A DNA stretch of 64,000 bases from Burkholderia sp. WSM2230 (lineage in GTDB: Bacteria > Pseudomonadota > Gammaproteobacteria > Burkholderiales > Burkholderiaceae), in the NCBI RefSeq assembly GCF_000472445.1, contig NZ_AXAJ01000006.1, forward strand, positions 62,157-126,156, in the 5' to 3' direction. The position numbers and the translations under genes were made by a program. The notes below the pieces were generated by a model. The model did not search any database, had not been told where the DNA came from, and saw nothing but the letters and a program-made list of their open reading frames with translations. Shown here piece by piece: positions 48,304 to 55,037 of this stretch; positions within the stretch are counted from its first letter, which is position 1, and the number at the start of each line of letters is the position of its first letter.

Positions 48304-49284
48304 ATGCCAACTATCAGCAAGCGGGCGAGCCAGACCGGCGAAATCTCATATCAGGCGAAGTGCAGACGCAAAGGGTTCCGGACCCTATCGAAAACGTTCT
48401 CTGATAAGAAAGACGCTATCAAGTGGGCGCGCGGAATCGAACGAGCGTGGGACACCGGCGAACGTGTCGCCGCTCCCGCGCCAGTGGACGAAGCGACCGT
48501 GGCCGACATCCTCCGTCTGTACGACACGCGCTGCGTTCCCTCTCACCGAGGCGCGGCGGACGAGCACGCCCGGATCGCCTTTTTCCTGAAGCAGCCTTTC
48601 ACGCGCGTCCGAGCTGCGGCCCTGACCTCAGAAATTCTGGCCGACTACCGAGACCAGCGCTTGCGCACCGTTAAACCGGGCACGGTCCTCCGTGAGCTAA
48701 ACATAATCAGGGCGGCGCTCAACCGTGCATGTCTGGAGTTCGGGATCGTGGTGCCGGACGTTCGGATTAGCCGCCCTCGTGCCCCTGCCGCGCGTGACCG
48801 GGTTCTTAAGGCTGATGAACAAGTCAAATTGCTGGCTGCGGCTCGCGCCTCTGGAAATACATATCTCGCGCCGGCCATCGAGTTCGCGCTGGAAACCGCG
48901 ATGCGCCAAGGCGAGATTCTGGCGCTACGCCGCGATGCGATTGATTGGGACCGACGCGTGGCCCGGTTGCACATGACGAAGAACGGAACGCCGCGCGATG
49001 TGCCGCTGTCTTCGAAAGCGATAGCCGTCCTGCGCTCGCTGCCGGAAGGTACAGAGCGAATGTTTGCGCTAGGCGACATCACGCACAATTTCATCCGAGC
49101 CGTTCGCCGCGCCGAAATACCCCACATTCGGTTTCATGACCTGCGGCACACCGCCTGCTCCCGGCTCGCGCGCGCTGGCCTGACGACCGCGCAGTTGAGC
49201 GTGGTGAGCGGTCACAAGACTCTGGGCATGTTGCAACGCTACGTCCACCTATCCGCTGACGACCTCGTGAACGTGCTCGGGTAA
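48304..49284 (+). CDS. int: Tyrosine-type site-specific integrase
   Basis: The 326-residue recombinase integrates and excises the element at tRNA-Val. An arm-binding N-terminus (MPTISKRASQTGEISYQAK) precedes a SAM-like core-binding domain (about 60-160) and the catalytic domain. The full catalytic set is visible: R201 in TAMRQGE, K226 in HMTKNGT, H278 and R281 in HDLRHTA, H304 in SGHKTLG and Y313 in QRYVHL. The ATG at 48304 has AAAGGA upstream, preferred over an earlier start. It reads away from attL into the element, followed by a strong hairpin. Confidence 0.95.
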   Translation: MPTISKRASQTGEISYQAKCRRKGFRTLSKTFSDKKDAIKWARGIERAWDTGERVAAPAPVDEATVADILRLYDTRCVPSHRGAADEHARIAFFLKQPFTRVRAAALTSEILADYRDQRLRTVKPGTVLRELNIIRAALNRACLEFGIVVPDVRISRPRAPAARDRVLKADEQVKLLAAARASGNTYLAPAIEFALETAMRQGEILALRRDAIDWDRRVARLHMTKNGTPRDVPLSSKAIAVLRSLPEGTERMFALGDITHNFIRAVRRAEIPHIRFHDLRHTACSRLARAGLTTAQLSVVSGHKTLGMLQRYVHLSADDLVNVLG

Positions 49285-49295
49285 GCAGTCCCGTA

Positions 49296-49342
49296 GAAGT
49301 CGCGCGGCTTGGCTGATGACCGTGCCGCGCGCCTGCGACTTC
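49296..49342 (+). terminator. Long hairpin after the integrase gene
   Basis: GAAGTC/GACTTC and GCGCGGC/GCCGCGC form a 13-bp stem with one bulge (49296-49308 with 49324-49342). There is no T-run, so termination might be factor-assisted. The first 15 bases (AGAAGTCGCGCGGCT from 49295) recur exactly at 51166. Confidence 0.65.
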
Positions 49343-49480
49343 CATGAGCAGGCGCGGTTTGCTCGTCCCTTGCTACATTGCTCGATCCCTCTGACGTGTG
49401 CGAAACTCGCTATTGCCCCAAAATCGCGTGAGGGGTGGCTTTGGCATACCGTTGCCAAACCAAAAATCCGGGGGCACTCC

Positions 49481-49969
49481 ATGCGGCGCATCCTCGCGGC
49501 AATCTTAGCGGCGTTGACCATGTTGTCTGGCCGCGCAACAGCGCAATCGGGACCGACCGATGTTGAGTTGAAGGCCGCGTACTGCTTGGGGGTGACCAAA
49601 ACCACTCAGCCGATTGCCAGCCAAATGTGGGCCGATGTCCAAGCCGCTCACCAAGATACTCTCCCTGCTGGTGTGGTCATCCGTCGGAACTTGGACGAGC
49701 AAAATGATCGACTGAACCGCCTGCGGGCATATGTCCTGCCCAAGCTAATGGATGATCAAACGATGCAGATCGCGATTGCCGAAAAGCGCGGAGAGAGCGA
49801 CGCATTGCAATTGCAAAGTCCAGGCGTATCGCAATGCACGTCACAATGTAAGGTGCCCAGTCAAAACACACCCGACGAGATGGCCAAGTTCAAGTCGTGC
49901 CTGGTCGCGTGCTCGCTCGCCTTGCCGCGCATTTGGTCGTGTAACGATACGTCTTGGCTACCGTACTAG
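49481..49969 (+). CDS. Exported protein of unknown function (element cargo)
   Basis: The 162-residue protein begins with a signal peptide (MRRILAAILAALTMLSGRATAQ). The mature part is helical, with NLDEQNDRLNRLRAYVLPKL, and the C-terminal third has five Cys residues in CTSQCKVP, FKSCLVACS and WSCND. I do not recognise the family. It lies alone between two hairpins (49296-49342 and 49990-50027), like an accessory cassette. A role in surface exclusion or host benefit is possible but not shown. Confidence 0.72.
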   Translation: MRRILAAILAALTMLSGRATAQSGPTDVELKAAYCLGVTKTTQPIASQMWADVQAAHQDTLPAGVVIRRNLDEQNDRLNRLRAYVLPKLMDDQTMQIAIAEKRGESDALQLQSPGVSQCTSQCKVPSQNTPDEMAKFKSCLVACSLALPRIWSCNDTSWLPY

Positions 49970-49989
49970 GCGCACGCGCCCTGTGACTT

Positions 49990-50027
49990 GACTTGCCTAC
50001 TTCGTATGGGCTGCAAGTAGGCGAGTC
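49990..50027 (+). terminator. Strong stem-loop after the exported protein gene
   Basis: GACTTGCCTACTT pairs with AAGTAGGCGAGTC (13 bp, one U-G wobble on the plus strand) around a 12-nt loop. The wobble favours an RNA role on the plus strand. There is no T-run. Confidence 0.65.
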
Positions 50028-50181
50028 CCTTGGGAGCCCCGCGTAGCCTTTGAGTGTTGCCGCGCCAGACGTGAACCGCCTCTAGAGGGTGGTTGCTACA
50101 TCTCGACCGGCTGTTGGACAAGCGTTGCGGGTTGTGCTATTAATCGTCTTACCCAATAGTGGGGTTTCTTTAGGAGGGCAT

Positions 50182-50235
50182 ATGTTGACCCAATTTTTGA
50201 ATTCCCCAACCATTCGCGCTGGCGGCATCCGGTGA
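50182..50235 (+). CDS. 17-codon leader-type reading frame
   Basis: AGGAGG at 50172-50177 lies four bases before ATG 50182, the best ribosome site in the element. The frame reads MLTQFLNSPTIRAGGIR then stops, and a second ATG begins right after the stop (50236) for a 6-codon frame. It may be a leader peptide or the start of a decayed gene. Confidence 0.3.
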   Translation: MLTQFLNSPTIRAGGIR

Positions 50236-50404
50236 ATGTCTGATCCTACGGGGTGATGTACGGGGAAAAACGTCAAATTCGACAATCCGACTGCTACCTT
50301 AACAGGCGCGACCAGGACCGAATCCACTAGACGATGCCGAGGATGGTGGAGCGTAAGCATAAGACGGGAGACGGCGGGTCAGACCGCCTGCGATCAAAGG
50401 GAAC

Positions 50405-50427
50405 CCAGCGGGCGTGACGCCTGTTGG
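50405..50427 (+). other. RNA hairpin upstream of the 50506 gene
   Basis: CCAGCGGGCG and CGCCTGTTGG pair over 10 bp around a TGA loop. Two pairs are G-U and only form in plus-strand RNA. It sits 79 bp before a membrane-protein gene and is not followed by T residues. Confidence 0.5.
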
Positions 50428-50505
50428 ATAATTCTGATGACCTGCGCCGAATAGGGCTGTCTCCTTCCCACCTCTTCCTTCAAAGCCGCAGACCGTAAAT
50501 AAAAC

Positions 50506-51156
50506 ATGGCCGATCTAAACGCCGCGCTCGTCGCGTTCGCGGGCGTACTTGTGGGCGGGTACTTTAATAATTTCCTAGCTGAAGACTTCCGGCGCTTTCG
50601 CGACAGCCAGGCGCTCGCCGGTGCGTTGGCTGGCGAACTCGAATCTCACGCGAGTGGAATACCGCTTCTGAAGAATATTCTTACGGCTCTTCACGCACGC
50701 ACGAAAACTGGCGCCGAACTGACCCTGCGCGAAACGCCGGAACCGGGAAGCCCTGTGTTTGAGGCCTGCGTGGAAAAGATCGGCGGGCTTGGTCCTGACT
50801 TGGCGAACGGCGTTGCGTTCGTGTACGAGCAGATTCGAGCATTCCGAAGCGTGATGGCTTTGCTTGCAAAGCACCATAAGGAAGAGTCGGCTGAATGGCG
50901 CACCTCGATGATCGCAAGTGCGTATGACCGCCTCAAAACTGCGGAGGACAGAGGCACGCCGCTAATCGAGCAACTGAAGAGCCACGCAGCCGCGTCCTAC
51001 TGGAAGCGGCCTGCAACGTTAAAGCAGTGTTGCGTCGGGCTGCTATGCGTGGCGTTATTAGTCGGTGCGACGGTTCGATACTCGGGCGGATCGGAGCACG
51101 GCGAGCAATGCACGACGACCCTCGATCAAGGCGCTCAGCATACGGTTTGCAAGTAG
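50506..51156 (+). CDS. Membrane-anchored protein of unknown function (element cargo)
   Basis: The 216-residue protein has a hydrophobic N-terminus (NAALVAFAGVLVGGYFNNFL) and a C-terminal transmembrane segment (QCCVGLLCVALLVGATVRY). The middle is helical and probably cytoplasmic (EDFRRFRDSQALAGALAGEL). The last 20 residues hold two Cys and would lie outside. No family is recognised. It is bounded by a hairpin upstream and two hairpins downstream, and is convergent with the next two genes. The layout is that of an accessory gene. Confidence 0.7.
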   Translation: MADLNAALVAFAGVLVGGYFNNFLAEDFRRFRDSQALAGALAGELESHASGIPLLKNILTALHARTKTGAELTLRETPEPGSPVFEACVEKIGGLGPDLANGVAFVYEQIRAFRSVMALLAKHHKEESAEWRTSMIASAYDRLKTAEDRGTPLIEQLKSHAAASYWKRPATLKQCCVGLLCVALLVGATVRYSGGSEHGEQCTTTLDQGAQHTVCK

Positions 51157-51172
51157 GCGGCCCGGAGAAGTC

Positions 51173-51219
51173 GCGCGGCTGGTGTGGTGGCTTAGCCGCG
51201 CAGGCGCAAACGCCTTTAT
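51173..51219. terminator. Double hairpin between convergent genes
   Basis: GCGCGGCT/AGCCGCGC (8 bp, 13-nt loop, 51173-51201) is followed directly by AGGCG/CGCCT (4-nt loop) and TTTAT. It lies between convergent cargo genes and probably ends both transcripts. Confidence 0.7.
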
Positions 51220-51230
51220 ACGGCGGTTGC

Positions 51231-51704
51231 TCACCACGCTGGATCGTTCACTTTTAACGTTCCGGCGCTCGTCACGTATTTATAGGGGCGCTTGTCTGCG
51301 TCCAGCCTTTGCCGCCAAGCAGTCGCGACCTCAACCTTGCCCGTTGAAAGTTCCGCATAGTAGGTGTTCGCTTCTCCGATCTTTCCGATGATCCCGAAAT
51401 TGACCGTGCTGGCGCGGATCAAGTCTAGGTCTGCGCACAACAGTTCGACGCGAAAGGACATGTACTCGCGCTGTTGCAGCCATTTGAGCTCATCCTCTTT
51501 GGTGACCATATGGTGCAAAAACACCGCTACGGCAACTATTAGAGTGGCCTTGTACGCCCAGTACGGAATGCCATCCATGGCCAACCATAGTATGGACAGC
51601 CCCACACACGCTACGCCGCAAATAACGACGAGCAGAAAAATTTTGCCAACGGGCACGCGGCCAAAATGAATGTCTCTGACTCTCTCGAAGGTTCTTTTTC
51701 GCAT
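51231..51704 (-). CDS. Two-helix membrane protein, unknown
   Basis: The 157-residue protein has two transmembrane helices (IFLLVVICGVACVGLSILW and YWAYKATLIVAVAVFLHHM) separated by a short loop. A C-terminal soluble domain of about 90 residues follows, with ELLCADLDLIRASTVNF. No family is recognised. It follows the 226-residue membrane protein gene by 41 bp on the same strand, so the two are probably one operon. Confidence 0.65.
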   Translation of the reverse strand: MRKRTFERVRDIHFGRVPVGKIFLLVVICGVACVGLSILWLAMDGIPYWAYKATLIVAVAVFLHHMVTKEDELKWLQQREYMSFRVELLCADLDLIRASTVNFGIIGKIGEANTYYAELSTGKVEVATAWRQRLDADKRPYKYVTSAGTLKVNDPAW

Positions 51705-51745
51705 GTCGTCCGTCCCGTCACCGTTGGTCCATTATTCAACGCGTT

Positions 51746-52426
51746 TTATCTCGCAATAAATTCAGCCACTGCCCGCGTAATCACCGCGCGACGCAAGACA
51801 TCGAATTGCTCGGTTCCCAATACTTTGCGAAGCTGCGCGTCTAGCGCTGATTGCGCCAACTCTTGGCTTACCTTTTTCCCCTCCCATTCCGGGAAACCCA
51901 TTACTTCGGCCAAGCGCATATACATACGCTTTATGTGCTCGCCGCGCGCTTCTGCATCCGGTTCGCGGCGAGTCGATTCAACATATCCGGCGCTGGCACC
52001 GATCTCACGAAACGCTTGTTCGAATCTCTCTAGGCTGTTATCGGTTTCAGTCGTGATCCAAAGCGACCATTTGCGCCGAAGGCGGTACAGGTCTCCGGCA
52101 TTCTCCAAGACCTTTTCGGTCGGCCCATGACGCAGAAGAGTGTCGAATGCTTTGCCTGCGCTTTCAGCGTAGCTCTCGCAAAACTGAACGTACTTGTCGA
52201 ACGCGACATTTGCCATGTGCGAACTTGCCGAGTCCGTTGCCATTTTTATTCGCTCACGCTGCCCCTGAGCGCGCTGCTGCCATAGCGCAAGGCCGACCGC
52301 CACTGCCGCGCCGGCCAGACCGCCAAGGAATGACCATACACCGCTACTGATTCCATCTCCAATCGCAGACGCGGTCGCGCTGGCCGCATGAATCGCGCTG
52401 ATTGCTATTGCCGCAGATGCCGTCAT
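51746..52426 (-). CDS. Membrane-anchored protein, unknown
   Basis: The 226-residue protein has an Ala-rich N-terminus and one transmembrane helix (about 28-48, SFLGGLAGAAVAVGLALWQQ). A helical soluble domain follows, with KYVQFCESYAESAGKAFDTL and QFDVLRRAVITRAVAEFIAR at the end. No enzyme motif is visible. It heads a probable two-gene operon with the 51231 gene. Two membrane proteins in the accessory part of an element could act in superinfection exclusion or defence; that is inference only. Confidence 0.65.
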   Translation of the reverse strand: MTASAAIAISAIHAASATASAIGDGISSGVWSFLGGLAGAAVAVGLALWQQRAQGQRERIKMATDSASSHMANVAFDKYVQFCESYAESAGKAFDTLLRHGPTEKVLENAGDLYRLRRKWSLWITTETDNSLERFEQAFREIGASAGYVESTRREPDAEARGEHIKRMYMRLAEVMGFPEWEGKKVSQELAQSALDAQLRKVLGTEQFDVLRRAVITRAVAEFIAR

Positions 52427-52651
52427 GTTTTCCGTTCTTTGTAAGCGTGGTGGTCACATACATTGTACGGTTTGCGGCGCGGCCTAAAAGGGCATGGAGC
52501 GAATAGCGAAGCCGGATAGACCGCGCTGTGTGGCGGAATCGGTGTCCGGCTGGTTCGCGGCTAAGGCGGGAAGGATACGAGATGGGCGGTGCGCCAGAAC
52601 GGCTTACAGCCAGCTTCTAGCACACCACGCCCCTCGAAGGCGGTTGCATGT

Positions 52652-52678
52652 GCTATGCGCTTGGGATTAGCGCATAGC
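52652..52678. repeat. Perfect 9-bp inverted repeat
   Basis: GCTATGCGC and GCGCATAGC flank a 9-nt spacer, just past the 3' end of the 52696 gene. There is no T-run. It could be a factor-dependent terminator or a protein-binding site; the rest of the 52427-52695 gap shows no gene. Confidence 0.6.
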
Positions 52679-52695
52679 GGGACGCGCACGGGACT

Positions 52696-52908
52696 TTACT
52701 CAGCCGCGCCTGTTTCCGATTCGACAGGCTCATCTTCCGGAGCGCTCGCCGCGTCAGCGATACGATGTGCGACGCGTTGGGCGTGAGCTTGCGCCTGCCT
52801 GTGTGCCAAGTCGCCTGCCGCGATCTGATTGAGCAGCCGATTGCCGTCCGTGTGACGAACGACCTTCGCGCCGTTGGTCGGTCCTTTGTATTCGACGTTT
52901 ATGTTCAT
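52696..52908 (-). CDS. Small phage-like protein, unknown
   Basis: The 70-residue protein starts at 52908 with GAGGAG nine bases upstream. It reads MNINVEYKGPTNGAKVVRHT, then a His/Ala/Gln-rich helix, and an acidic tail ending VESETGAAE. No family is recognised. It is the last gene of a minus-strand operon that starts near 54385. Confidence 0.65.
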   Translation of the reverse strand: MNINVEYKGPTNGAKVVRHTDGNRLLNQIAAGDLAHRQAQAHAQRVAHRIADAASAPEDEPVESETGAAE

Positions 52909-52945
52909 TACTACGTACTCCTCTTGGTTAAGTGAAAACTGACGT

Positions 52946-53296
52946 TCAGCGACGCGTCAGCACCGACATGAGCCAGTCCGTACCGCGTCGCACTCGTTGC
53001 ATCTCTTCCACTTTGCGTGCCGCCCTTTCCGCTTCGGTCATGACCTTGACCGGGCGATGCGTGGACAAGCTGTGAATCGGATCGACGGAGTCGCGCCCGC
53101 TGTCGAAGAATGTGCGTGCTGGCTTCTTCGGTTCTTCGGTCGCGGGCTTCGGTGCTGCTTTTGGCGCTTCATCTTCAGCCTTGGCTTTCGACTCTGCCTT
53201 GGCTTTCGGCTCTGCCGCTGCTGGCGCAAAGAATGTCACTGCGGTTTTATGCGTCTCAGCTTCACTCTTCTTCGCTCGTTTCGACACTATGCCCAT
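52946..53296 (-). CDS. Ala/Lys/Pro-rich phage-like protein, unknown
   Basis: The 116-residue protein starts at 53296 with GGGAG six bases upstream. Residues 26-62 are low-complexity repeats of KAKAE and PK. The C-terminal third is ordered and basic (VMTEAERAARKVEEMQRVRR). Its start overlaps the 3' end of the preceding gene by 35 bp, which points to coupled translation. A scaffold or DNA-binding role is possible but unproven. Confidence 0.65.
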   Translation of the reverse strand: MGIVSKRAKKSEAETHKTAVTFFAPAAAEPKAKAESKAKAEDEAPKAAPKPATEEPKKPARTFFDSGRDSVDPIHSLSTHRPVKVMTEAERAARKVEEMQRVRRGTDWLMSVLTRR

Positions 53297-53918
53297 TGCT
53301 CACTCCCTGTTTCGTCTGTGATACATGTCTAGCCAAGAACGCCTCGGCTTCAGGTGAACCCGGATCGGGATGACGGCATACGAGCAGTTCGCCCACGCAC
53401 CATCGCAGCACGAGTTGCAGCGCGGATATATCCTCATCGCTCAAGCTATTTACCCATGCCGACCACCCAAACCAACCCGGAAACCAGAAACAGACCGCAC
53501 AGCCATTGCCGTCGTTGAACTCGCCTTTATCGTCCGCGATGCGGTCAAACAAATCGTTCGACACGTCATGCACCATGCTGTAGTACAGAAACTTGATGAC
53601 CCAATCGCCCCAGAACTTGCACGCTCCGACAAGTTGATCGAGCCAACGTGCGCTCGCGCCTCTTGTCGCGTGATAGACCGGGCTGAGGGTGTTGGCCGGG
53701 TGGTTTAGGTAATGCCCGCTCCAATTGCACGGATCGAACCGATCAATCATCCCGGTCTTGCAGCGCTCGCTCTCTGGCAAACGCTCTTCGCTGTCGTACA
53801 TCTGATAGAAGTCGTTGAGCGAGTGTTCTGCAGCGTTCCGAAAAGCGGCATATGCGGCACGGTTTGCGACACGTCTGCCGTCTTCCGCGAGAATGTGTTT
53901 ATATTCGTTCGCGTCCAT
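53262..53918 (-). CDS. Phage-like protein, unknown
   Basis: The 218-residue protein starts MDANEYKHILAEDGRRVANR. It is rich in aromatic residues (CFWFPGWFGWSAWVN, HDVSNDLFDRIADDKGEF) and Cys. I do not recognise a family. Its ATG lies two bases after the stop of the gene upstream (53921), and its end overlaps the next gene, so it sits within a tightly coupled minus-strand operon. Confidence 0.65.
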   Translation of the reverse strand: MDANEYKHILAEDGRRVANRAAYAAFRNAAEHSLNDFYQMYDSEERLPESERCKTGMIDRFDPCNWSGHYLNHPANTLSPVYHATRGASARWLDQLVGACKFWGDWVIKFLYYSMVHDVSNDLFDRIADDKGEFNDGNGCAVCFWFPGWFGWSAWVNSLSDEDISALQLVLRWCVGELLVCRHPDPGSPEAEAFLARHVSQTKQGVSNGHSVETSEEE

Positions 53919-53920
53919 GA

Positions 53921-54385
53921 TTAGTGCGTTTGTTGCGACGCTCTCATCGCGTAGAAGTCTTCGAGCGTGTGACCAATCTTGCGCTTCATTCCGTCATCCA
54001 AATCGAGATAGCCGCACATGGCGTTTAGCGTGTTGATGGCGTTTAGGCGCGTGGTGTCCCTTACACGCGGGTCTTCGATCAGCTTGAGCAGGTTATGGAC
54101 CGCCTTGTTTTGGGTCCAGAGGTCACTCTTTACGGCCTTCGCCGCCAGCGCCTTCTCGAAGCGAGCCTTGACGTAGGGGTTGGCATCCGCAGCACGGCCT
54201 AACTGGTCCACGTTGTGAAGGCTAACGCGCAGGCGGATGAGTTCGAACGCGTCGATCACTGCCAGATCACGTGGAATGCCCTTTACTCGCGATTCGATGT
54301 ATGCGTCAAATAGCTGATGGAACCGCTGCGCGTAATCCGGGTCAGCAAATTCAAACGGGTCGTATTCGGTTTGGTGATCGTCCAT
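53921..54385 (-). CDS. Possible small-terminase-like protein
   Basis: The 154-residue protein (from ATG 54385) is helical and has VDQLGRAADANPYVKARFEK, then SDLWTQNKAVHNLLKLIEDP and DTTRLNAINTLNAMCGYLDL. This resembles the middle part of some phage small terminase subunits, which bind packaging sites, though the match is from memory and weak. An upstream ATG at 54421 is possible; a TATACT at 54430-54435 on the minus strand would make that transcript nearly leaderless. It is the first gene of the minus-strand operon. No large terminase is nearby. Confidence 0.55.
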   Translation of the reverse strand: MDDHQTEYDPFEFADPDYAQRFHQLFDAYIESRVKGIPRDLAVIDAFELIRLRVSLHNVDQLGRAADANPYVKARFEKALAAKAVKSDLWTQNKAVHNLLKLIEDPRVRDTTRLNAINTLNAMCGYLDLDDGMKRKIGHTLEDFYAMRASQQTH

Positions 54386-54400
54386 GATTGTCACACTATT

Positions 54401-54415
54401 GATTCGGTATCCTAT
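54401..54415 (-). promoter_or_regulatory. Shared 15-bp motif, copy 1
   Basis: On the minus strand ATAGGATACCGAATC lies just upstream of the ATG at 54385. A copy with one difference (ATAGGATACCTAATC) lies at 59776 in front of a plus-strand gene of the same element. It may be a regulator-binding site or an early transcribed element. Confidence 0.4.
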
Positions 54416-54602
54416 GTTCATTACGAGCGAGTATAGCGGGCGCATACACCGGCGTCCGTCCACTGATGTTTCCACTCGCCCTAGTTATCGCCGCTTGTGT
54501 ATCCATGGGCGTAAGTCCTTCTTGCGTCCTTCGATGCGCTTCGTGCCCGGTCGGTGCTGATGGGATCGCCCTTATAAGGCGGGGTGCGCTTCGCGGGCGC
54601 TG

Positions 54603-54950
54603 GTCGGACCAAGATCATCGCCGCCTGCGTCTGGTTGAAACTTGGTCCCTGGACCCTGAAGAAATGCTATGGGTCGGAAACCTTGGTCGGAGATTTTCCA
54701 ATTCTCGACTTTCTGAGACCCTTGCCGCTACTGGGTTTGATACCTGTTTGGTCGGAAGTCGGAAGAGTCGGAAAAGTTATTAAAGGTCTAGATAGGGAGC
54801 GTACACTCTTGGGTATAGCTGTATAGCCCGCATAGCCCGTATAGCCCTATAGAACGATTCAGCGAACTTCGGCGATTTCCGACCTCCGACCTTTTCCCAG
54901 CAAACCCAGCTTACGTAAGGCTTTGCCCAAGTCGGATATAAAACGTCGGA
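54603..54950. other. Candidate replication origin: cluster of GTCGGA iterons
   Basis: Ten exact GTCGGA hexamers lie within 348 bp: starts at 54603, 54673, 54686, 54751, 54758, 54767, 54931 and 54945 on the plus strand, and at 54878 and 54885 on the minus strand. The pairs at 54750-54764 and 54877-54891 form an inverted repeat GGTCGGA-R-GTCGGAA (14 of 15 bases). It lies directly downstream of the primase-helicase gene, with no gene inside. In P4-type elements the primase-helicase binds iterons at its origin; this looks like a similar arrangement. Confidence 0.5.
54814..54852. repeat. Four tandem 9-bp units between the iteron arms
   Basis: TATAGCT(G), TATAGCCCG, CATAGCCCG and TATAGCCCT, then ATAG, follow one another in the centre of the GTCGGA inverted arms. 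This AT/GC-alternating tract could be an unwinding or binding site. Confidence 0.75.
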
Positions 54951-55037
54951 TAGCCGACTTCTCACGCCGCCCAAAGAAAAAGGGCCCGCAGTCCGAAGAC
55001 GCCAGCCCGATAACAGATATCAACCGACTAACTTGCC

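Larger units (their letters stand above)
50028..50505. other. 478-bp gap with structured, gene-poor sequence
   Basis: No long frame is convincing. The stretch holds a 17-codon frame with a perfect ribosome site (50182), a short hairpin (GGCGG/CCGCC, about 50373-50388) and a 10-bp wobble-containing hairpin (50405-50427). I see no tRNA. Confidence 0.5.

Noticed and set aside
50230..50345. Possible tRNA on either strand of the element gap
   Set aside because: An Asn-like loop (CTGTTAA) can be placed on the minus strand, but neither the anticodon stem nor the T-arm pairs properly.
50082..50360. 92-codon minus-strand frame
   Set aside because: No ribosome site, atypical composition, and it overlaps the better-supported short frame and hairpins on the other strand.
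49285..52430. Retron or reverse-transcriptase system
   Set aside because: Structured gap and unknown neighbours suggested it, but no reverse-transcriptase motif (xxDD) is present in any frame I read.
54466..54974. Open frames across the iteron region (54466-54783 plus, 54780-54974 minus)
   Set aside because: Their translations merely reflect the GTCGGA and TATAGCCCG repeats; no ribosome sites or protein-like composition.
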